Assembly: GCA_005881025.1 (NCBI GenBank)
Contig: VBFO01000044.1
Coordinates: 29,716-81,360 of the forward strand
Direction: 5' to 3'
DNA from: Chloroflexota bacterium
GTDB lineage: Bacteria > Chloroflexota > Dormibacteria > Dormibacterales > Dormibacteraceae
Length of the DNA: 51,645 nucleotides
In this document: positions 45,839-51,645 of the stretch, piece after piece
Layout of the letters: the number at the start of each line of letters is the position of its first letter
How positions within the stretch are numbered: the stretch's first letter is position 1
Made by a program: the position numbers and the translations under genes
The notes under the pieces: model-generated
Told to the model about the DNA's origin: nothing
The model's input: only the letters and a program-made list of their open reading frames with translations
Database searches by the model: none

Positions 45839-45938
45839 CGCATCGCTAGATGCGTAACGACGCAGCGCCGGGCCCCTTGACGACGGCTTCAGCGGCGAAG
45901 CCGCCCGGCCGTCTAGGTCGCGAAGACGCAAGGCGTCT
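45839..45938. terminator. Three consecutive hairpins between the XDH operon 3' end and the deaminase gene
   Basis: CGCATC-GCTA-GATGCG; CGGCTTC-AGCGGC-GAAGCCG; AGACGC-AAG-GCGTCT, all perfect stems. Confidence 0.45.
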
Positions 45939-45948
45939 CCGGGCGCCG

Positions 45949-48231
45949 TCACAAGACCAGGTCGTGGGGTCGAACTGGCACGCGCGTGACCGGGCGGCCG
46001 GTCGCCGCGCGAATGGCGGCCAGGATCGCGGGGCCAGAGGAGATCGTCGGGGGCTCCCCCACCCCTTTCAGGCCGTAAGGCGAATTGGGATCGCCGAGCT
46101 CGAGGATGTCCATCCTCACGGGCGGCATGTCGAGGATGGTGGGCAGCAGGTAGTCGGTGAATGACGGGTTCTTGATCACGCCGTCCTGGACCTGGATCTC
46201 CTCCATCACCGCCAGGCCCAGGCCCTGCGCCGCCCCACCCTCCAACTGGCCCTCCACGGCCTGCGGGTTGATCGCCTTGCCCACGTCCTGAGCGGTGGCC
46301 AGCTCCACGACCTTGACGAGGCCCAGCTCGGTGTCGACGTCGACCACTGCGCGATGGGCGGCGAAGGCGAACTGCATGTGGGCGTTGGCCTGGCCGGTGT
46401 CGGGGTCTAGCGGGGAGGTCTTGCGCGGCCGGAAGACGCGCAGCTCGTCGATGACCTCCTCCCCCAGCAGCGTGGCCAGTGCCACGAGCACATTGCCGTC
46501 GGCGCCGACAATGTTCTCATCCTCCAGCCGAAGCCCTTCGCCTGACTTCAGCTCGGACTGCGCCAGCGCCACCACCCGCTCTCGTACCGCCTCGCACGCG
46601 GCTTTCACGGCGCCCCCGGTGATGTAGGTCTGGCGCGAGGCAGACGACGATCCAGCCGAGCCGACCTCGGTATCGGCGGTGAGCACCATCACGTCGCGGA
46701 CGCCCAGCTCCGTGCCCGCGATCTGCGCCTGGATGGTGACCAGGCCTTGGCCCACCTCGGCGCCGGCGGTGTGCACCTCGACTCGCGGCTTGCCGTCCAC
46801 GACTGACAGCCGGACCCGGGCGGTCGAGAAATCGTTGAAGCCTTCCGAGTAGCCGATGTTCTTGAAGCCGGCCGCATAACCGATGCCTCGCTTGACCGAC
46901 TCGCCGTGAGTCGTGTTCGAGACGCCTCCGGGCATCGCTGTGAGGTCTGCATTCTTCGCGGCCGGCGCCGGGAGAGGTCGCTCGTGAACCAGCCGCAGCA
47001 GCTCCGCCACCGGCACAGGGCCGTCGATCACCTGCCCGGTGATCAGAGCGCTCCCAGTCTCCAGCGAGTTGTGCCGGCGCAACGCGACCGGATCCATCGT
47101 CAGAGCAGCCGCGAGCTTGTCCATCTGCGCCTCGTGCGCATAGCAGTTCTGAACGGACCCGAACCCACGCATCGCGCCGCAAGGTGGGTTGTTGGTGTAG
47201 GCAACGATGCCGTCGATGGTTGCGTTTGGACATTGGTAAGGCCCGACCGCGAAGCACGATGCGTTGGCGATCACAGCGGTGGAGCTGGACGCGTAGGCGC
47301 CGCCGTCGAGGACGATCCGTGCCTTGACGTAGACCAGCTTTCCGTCCTTCGTCGCGCCGTGCTCGTAATGAAGCTTGCCCGGATGGCGATGCACGTGGCC
47401 GACGAAGGATTCCGGCCGCGAGTACGAGATCTTGACCGGCCGCCCAGTTTTCAGCGCGAGCATGCATGCGTGAGCCTGCATCGACAAGTCCTCGCGCGCG
47501 CCGAATGCGCCGCCGATGCCCGCCATCGTCAGCCGCACCTCGTGCGGTTCGAGCCCCAGCACATGCGCCAGCTGCTTCTGGTCGATGTGAAGCCACTGCG
47601 TCGCGATGTACAGATCCACGCCACCTTCGCCGTCCGGGATCGCGAGGCCCGACTCGGGCCCGAGTGGCGCCTGGTCCTGCATGCCGATCTCGTAGTCGCC
47701 TGTGACGACGACCTCGGCGGTCGCATTCTGGTCGCCGTGCCGGATCTTGATATGGCGCGTCACGTTGCCGCCCGGATGGAGCTTTGGCGCTTTAGGCAGC
47801 AGCGCCTGCTCTGGATCCGTGACCGGCTTCAGCACCGCGTACTCGACCTTCACCTTGTCCGCGGCCCGGCGTGCCTGCTCGGGATGCTCGGCGGCGACCA
47901 GCGCGACTGCCTCGCCCCAATAGCGCACCACGTCGGACGCAAGCACAGGCTGGTCCGCGATCTCGAGGCCATAGGCGTTCTCGCCCGCCACATCCTCGAA
48001 GGTGAGCACCGCTTTGACCCCTGGGGCTGCCTTCGCGGCCTTGGTGTCGATCGACTCGATGCGCGCGTATGGATGCGGGCTTCGAACTGTCGCACCCCAC
48101 AGCATCCCGTCCACCTGGAGGTCCGACGAATAAGGGAAGTCGCCGCGGACCTTCTGCACGGCATCGGGTCGCCTCACTCGGTCGCCGACACGACCGCCAG
48201 AAGTCGTTTCCTCAGCGAGGCGCGGCTTCAT
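45949..48231 (-). CDS. pucD: Xanthine dehydrogenase molybdopterin-binding subunit
   Basis: GAMRGFGSVQNCYAHEAQMDKLA, GIGGAFGAREDLSMQ, GLKGVGEPPTISSGPAIL; adjacent to uricase genes. Confidence 0.92.
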   Translation of the reverse strand: MKPRLAEETTSGGRVGDRVRRPDAVQKVRGDFPYSSDLQVDGMLWGATVRSPHPYARIESIDTKAAKAAPGVKAVLTFEDVAGENAYGLEIADQPVLASDVVRYWGEAVALVAAEHPEQARRAADKVKVEYAVLKPVTDPEQALLPKAPKLHPGGNVTRHIKIRHGDQNATAEVVVTGDYEIGMQDQAPLGPESGLAIPDGEGGVDLYIATQWLHIDQKQLAHVLGLEPHEVRLTMAGIGGAFGAREDLSMQAHACMLALKTGRPVKISYSRPESFVGHVHRHPGKLHYEHGATKDGKLVYVKARIVLDGGAYASSSTAVIANASCFAVGPYQCPNATIDGIVAYTNNPPCGAMRGFGSVQNCYAHEAQMDKLAAALTMDPVALRRHNSLETGSALITGQVIDGPVPVAELLRLVHERPLPAPAAKNADLTAMPGGVSNTTHGESVKRGIGYAAGFKNIGYSEGFNDFSTARVRLSVVDGKPRVEVHTAGAEVGQGLVTIQAQIAGTELGVRDVMVLTADTEVGSAGSSSASRQTYITGGAVKAACEAVRERVVALAQSELKSGEGLRLEDENIVGADGNVLVALATLLGEEVIDELRVFRPRKTSPLDPDTGQANAHMQFAFAAHRAVVDVDTELGLVKVVELATAQDVGKAINPQAVEGQLEGGAAQGLGLAVMEEIQVQDGVIKNPSFTDYLLPTILDMPPVRMDILELGDPNSPYGLKGVGEPPTISSGPAILAAIRAATGRPVTRVPVRPHDLVL

Positions 48232-48695
48232 GAGCGCGACCGGCCGGCGGCGAGGTTCACCGCGTCGATGATCTTCGCGTAGCCAGTGCAGCGGCAGATG
48301 TTGCCGGCGAGGGCCTCGCGGATCTGAGCGTCGCTCGGGCTCGGGATTCGCTGCAAGAGGTCGTGCGTGGCGACCACCAACCCCGGCGTGCAGAAGCCAC
48401 ACTGCACGGCGCCCGCCTCAACAAACGCATCCTGCACCGCGTGCAGCCCGTGGCCGCGGGCCAGGCCTTCGACCGTGATGATCTCCTTGCCCTGTGCCTG
48501 CCCTGCGAGCACGAGGCACGCGCACACGAGCGTCCCGCCCAGGTAGACCGAGCACGACCCACATTCGCCCTGCTCGCAGGCGTTCTTCGAGCCGTAGAGC
48601 CCGAGGTGCTCACGGAGCATGTAGAGCAGGCTCTCTCCCTCCCATACTCCTTCTGCGACCTGCGCGCGGCCGTTGACCGTGCAGCTGACATTCAT
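48228..48695 (-). CDS. pucE: Xanthine dehydrogenase 2Fe-2S subunit
   Basis: CEQGECGSCSVYLGG, CGFCTPGLVVATHDLL...GNICRCTGYAKIIDAV; ATG overlaps upstream stop. Confidence 0.93.
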   Translation of the reverse strand: MNVSCTVNGRAQVAEGVWEGESLLYMLREHLGLYGSKNACEQGECGSCSVYLGGTLVCACLVLAGQAQGKEIITVEGLARGHGLHAVQDAFVEAGAVQCGFCTPGLVVATHDLLQRIPSPSDAQIREALAGNICRCTGYAKIIDAVNLAAGRSRS

Positions 48696-49561
48696 TTCGA
48701 CTTTCGGTAGTCGTCCCACGCCCAGCGAAACGTGCGGCGTGCGAGCACCGCCAGCGCGTGCCGCCGGTAGTCGGCAGTACCACGCACGTCGTCGATGGGC
48801 TTCGCGGCCGCCGCGACGAGCTCGCCAAACTGCTTCAGAGCCGAGGGCTCGCAGTGCACGTGGCGCTCCCAGAGCCTGTGCTCCTCGAGCACCTCCTGGA
48901 TGAATGTTTCAGCTTCTGCGGCCCGGATCGGCGTGGGTCCGGCGGAGCCGATGCCGATGCCAACGTGCTTTCGCTTGGGATCGACGGCCAGGGCGAGCGA
49001 ACAGACCGCGATCACCATCGCGTTTCGGGTCCCGACCTTCGAGAACTGCTGGGGCCCGCGGGCCGGCTCGACAAGAAAAGCCGCGATCAGCTCATCGGCA
49101 CGCATGGCGTTCTTCTTCGGGCCTGCGAAGAACTCGTTCGCCGCCACCTGGCGGGTGCCCTTGGTCGAGGCGAGCTCGACGATCGCTTCGGTGGCGAGAA
49201 GGGGAGGATGTGCGTCGCCCGCGGGCGATGCGGTGCCGAGGTTGCCGCCTACAGTGCCGCGGTTGCGGATCTGCGGCGAGCCCACAGTGCGGGATGCCAT
49301 CGCCAGTCCGGGCAGGCGGTCGCCGAGCTCATCGATGATGCGCGCGTAGGTGACGCCGGCGCCGATGCGCAGGCGGCCGTCGTCCATCCCCCACTCGGTC
49401 AGCTCCTTGATGTGCGTCAGGTCGATGATCGTGGCTGGCCGGCGGTGGTCGAGGTTGATCTCCACCATCAGGTCGGTCCCGCCCGCAATCGGAACCGCCT
49501 CGGGCTTCGCGGCCTTCATGGCCAGCGCTTCAGACCAGGTCGCGGGCTGCAGGAACTCCAC
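48692..49561 (-). CDS. pucC: Xanthine dehydrogenase FAD-binding subunit
   Basis: PIAGGTDLMVEINLD, IRNRGTVGGNLGTASPAGDAHPPLLA. Confidence 0.93.
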   Translation of the reverse strand: MEFLQPATWSEALAMKAAKPEAVPIAGGTDLMVEINLDHRRPATIIDLTHIKELTEWGMDDGRLRIGAGVTYARIIDELGDRLPGLAMASRTVGSPQIRNRGTVGGNLGTASPAGDAHPPLLATEAIVELASTKGTRQVAANEFFAGPKKNAMRADELIAAFLVEPARGPQQFSKVGTRNAMVIAVCSLALAVDPKRKHVGIGIGSAGPTPIRAAEAETFIQEVLEEHRLWERHVHCEPSALKQFGELVAAAAKPIDDVRGTADYRRHALAVLARRTFRWAWDDYRKSK

Positions 49562-49564
49562 CGG

Positions 49565-50434
49565 CTACCAGGCTAGGGCGCCGTCCGGCGCATCGTCTCT
49601 GACGACTGTGCCCTCGATGAGGCCATAGGGCCGGTCCGCGGCGTAGAAGACCTCGTTTGTGTTGTCGAGACCGAACGGGGTCAGGTCGACCGGGAAATGG
49701 TGCTTGTTCGACATCGCAAGCCTGATCTCCGCGACCTCCGGTCTGCTCGCGAGCACCGCCTCGCCCATGTCGTAGAGGGTCTGCTGGAGGGCGAGGCTTC
49801 GCTTGACGGCAAAGGTTTCGAGCAGGATTCGCCTCGCCTCGTCGTACGACTTGGCCCAGTCGATCGTGGTTGCGCCGGCATAGCGCCAGCGGGCGGTCAC
49901 GGCGGTGGCCAGGATGCGGTCGTGGGTTTCCTGCAGCGTCGTGTACCGATCCCTCGGGAAGCCCCAGAACTCCGAGCCCGCGGACTTCAGCACGACGAGG
50001 TCGCTCAGCCCGGCGACCACCCATTCTTCGTTCTTCCTGCAGGTCACCAGGACGAGCCGCTTCTCCGCCCCGCGGCGCATGAACGCGTCCGGCGACCGCT
50101 TGCCGCCGACGCTGATGCGAACCCACGGGAATTCCTCGATCGTGACGCGCGCTCGCTTCACGGCCGCGAACTCCTTGACGAAGTGGCGGCCGAGCTTGAG
50201 CGCGAACTCCTCGGCCTCGCCAACCGGCTCGCTCGCGAAAGCGAACACCGTGTTCTTCTGCGTGTCCGTCGGGACGACCTTGCTGTTATCGCCCTCGAGG
50301 TGGCTTTCCGCAAAGTCGCCGGCCAGCGCGATGCTGACATTCAGGTCCTTGATGTCGTGCGTCTGACCTTTCGTGATCCGCACGACGTGCGTTTCGGCCT
50401 TGCCGTACTGGTTGTCTCCGAGCCTGATGGACAC
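49565..50434 (-). CDS. pucL: Urate oxidase (uricase)
   Basis: GDFAESHLEGDNSKVVPTDTQKNTVFAFA, RDRYTTLQETHDRILAT, SNKHHFPVDLTPFGLDNTNEVFYAADRPYGLIEGTV. Confidence 0.95.
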   Translation of the reverse strand: MSIRLGDNQYGKAETHVVRITKGQTHDIKDLNVSIALAGDFAESHLEGDNSKVVPTDTQKNTVFAFASEPVGEAEEFALKLGRHFVKEFAAVKRARVTIEEFPWVRISVGGKRSPDAFMRRGAEKRLVLVTCRKNEEWVVAGLSDLVVLKSAGSEFWGFPRDRYTTLQETHDRILATAVTARWRYAGATTIDWAKSYDEARRILLETFAVKRSLALQQTLYDMGEAVLASRPEVAEIRLAMSNKHHFPVDLTPFGLDNTNEVFYAADRPYGLIEGTVVRDDAPDGALAW

Positions 50435-50770
50435 TCAAGTGCCCTTGTAGGTCGTGTAGCCGAACGCGCTCAGCAGCACTGGCACGTGCAGGTTGGCGCC
50501 AGGCTCATCGAGGCTGAAGACCACCGACACCTCGGGGTAGAAGGCGCTGAGCCCAGAGCGTTCGAAGTAGGGACGCGTGTCGAAGAGGAGCCTGTACTCG
50601 CCCTCCTCGAGCTGGTCGTCGGTGAGCTCGCGAATGCGACCATCGGCGTCAGTGGTCGCGCTGGCGAGGTGCTTCCAGTCGCCATCGGCCTGGCGCCGGC
50701 TGAGCGAGACCTCGAGCCCGGCGGCAGGAGTGCCGCGCATCGTGTCGAGCACGTGTGTAGAGATGCTCAT
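50435..50770 (-). CDS. uraH: 5-hydroxyisourate hydrolase
   Basis: STHVLDTMRGTPAAGLEV at N-terminus, C-terminal GYTTYKGT (YRGS-like tail). Confidence 0.93.
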   Translation of the reverse strand: MSISTHVLDTMRGTPAAGLEVSLSRRQADGDWKHLASATTDADGRIRELTDDQLEEGEYRLLFDTRPYFERSGLSAFYPEVSVVFSLDEPGANLHVPVLLSAFGYTTYKGT

Positions 50771-51261
50771 GACTCGACCAGGTTCTGCAGGCGCATCCTG
50801 GTGATCTTGCGGTGCTCGTCGGCCGCCTGCGCCAGCTCGATCTCGCGATCGCTGTCCATGCGCCGTTTTAGCTCGGCCAGGATCTCGTCTGCCGTCTTGC
50901 CCGCGGCTGCGATCAGGAACACGAAGCCGAACCGCTCCTCATAGAGCCGATTCTCGTCTGCCAGGGCGGCCAGCGTCTCCGCGCCTGCCTGGACGACTCT
51001 GCTCTGCTCCTCCTCCGAAGCCGCCGGCGAGTGGCCGCCTCGCTCCCCGATTCGTGGATGGGCTTTGAAGGCCTCCAGCCACCCGGCCGCGTCCAGCTCC
51101 TCCCACGCCTGTTCGGCAGCCGCGAGCAGCGCGTTCAAGTCCGCGTATGGCCGCGCGGCCGCGACCTCGGCCGCCCAGGTGTGATGGGCGAAGGTCGCGT
51201 ACAGGGCGAGGCAGGCCTCGTCCTTCTGCAGCTGGTTGAGGCGCTGGAGTCCATTACTCAA
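50767..51261 (-). CDS. uraD: 2-oxo-4-hydroxy-4-carboxy-5-ureidoimidazoline (OHCU) decarboxylase
   Basis: FKAHPRIGERGG, ENRLYEERFGFVFLIAAAGKTADEILAELKRRM. Confidence 0.92.
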   Translation of the reverse strand: MSNGLQRLNQLQKDEACLALYATFAHHTWAAEVAAARPYADLNALLAAAEQAWEELDAAGWLEAFKAHPRIGERGGHSPAASEEEQSRVVQAGAETLAALADENRLYEERFGFVFLIAAAGKTADEILAELKRRMDSDREIELAQAADEHRKITRMRLQNLVES

Positions 51262-51645
51262 CCGCCAGCGACACCAGCTCGAAACGCTGCACGTCGACCA
51301 GGCCGCGGTCGGTGATCTTCAGCTCGGGGATGACCGAGAGGGCGAGGAAGCTGAACGTGATGAACGGGGCTGCGATAGTCACGCCCATGTCGTTCAGGCG
51401 GCGCTCCATGGAGCGGAGTCGATCGTGGACCTCGGCCAGGGGCCGATCACTCATCAGTCCTGCAATGGGCAGCGGAAGCTCCTCCACCACCCGGCCGCCC
51501 TCGGCGATCACGATGCCACCTCCGATCTGGGCCATGCGCATCGTGCACGCGGCCATGTCGTGGTCGTCCACCCCGAGCACGACGACGTTGTGTGCGTCGT
51601 GCGCGACGGTTGATCCGACCGCGCCGCGCTTCAGACCGGCGTTGG
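51254..51645 (-). CDS. ade: Adenine deaminase, C-terminal part (truncated by window edge)
   Basis: Frame open to 51645: AGLKRGAVGSTVAHDAHNVVVLGVDDHDMAACTMRMAQIGGGIVIAEGG...LPLPIAGLMSD. Confidence 0.88.
   Translation of the reverse strand, partial: NAGLKRGAVGSTVAHDAHNVVVLGVDDHDMAACTMRMAQIGGGIVIAEGGRVVEELPLPIAGLMSDRPLAEVHDRLRSMERRLNDMGVTIAAPFITFSFLALSVIPELKITDRGLVDVQRFELVSLAVE

Noticed and set aside
46906-48282. 458-aa plus-strand ORF
   Set aside because: Antisense to the xanthine dehydrogenase large subunit; shadow ORF.
1-51645. CRISPR arrays, tRNA/rRNA genes, transposases, phage genes
   Set aside because: No spaced direct repeats, tRNA-like cloverleaf sequence, rRNA segments or transposase/integrase motifs were seen while reading; exhaustive search was not possible without tools.

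Overview
GC-rich bacterial chromosomal segment of about 51.6 kb with dense genes and almost no intergenic space. Phylum is not determinable here; the style suggests Chloroflexota, Dormibacterota or Actinomycetota. Positions 1-12.3 kb hold unrelated genes: topoisomerase IB C-terminus, NUDIX hydrolase, secreted GH2 exo-beta-glucosaminidase-like enzyme, TMEM175-like channel, secreted Asp-box propeller, NIPSNAP protein, and a 1300-aa polytopic membrane protein. Positions 12.3-31.7 kb form a catabolic/transport island: carboxymuconolactone decarboxylase-like protein, ACMSD-like amidohydrolase, three-subunit molybdenum hydroxylase, GntR/UTRA regulator, an orphan second Mo-hydroxylase large subunit, alpha/beta hydrolase, acyl-CoA ligase, an SDR with an atypical active site, two tandem DUF1989 proteins, a complete Liv-type ABC importer, a frame-disrupted RidA, and an OYE-family oxidoreductase. 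Positions 31.7-51.6 kb form a purine/pyrimidine catabolic supercluster: BMP-type nucleoside ABC importer, nitrilase-fold hydrolase, XRE-cupin regulator, cyclase-family hydrolase, CodA-like deaminase, NCS1 permease, DUF3830, allantoate amidohydrolase, allantoinase, 8-oxoguanine deaminase-like enzyme, xanthine dehydrogenase (3 subunits), uricase, HIU hydrolase, OHCU decarboxylase and adenine deaminase. The best candidate for an undescribed system is the 12.3-31.7 kb island, especially the DUF1989 pair with a dedicated Liv importer and no urea/guanidine carboxylase in view. All calls are from reading sequence and motifs; no database searches were run.
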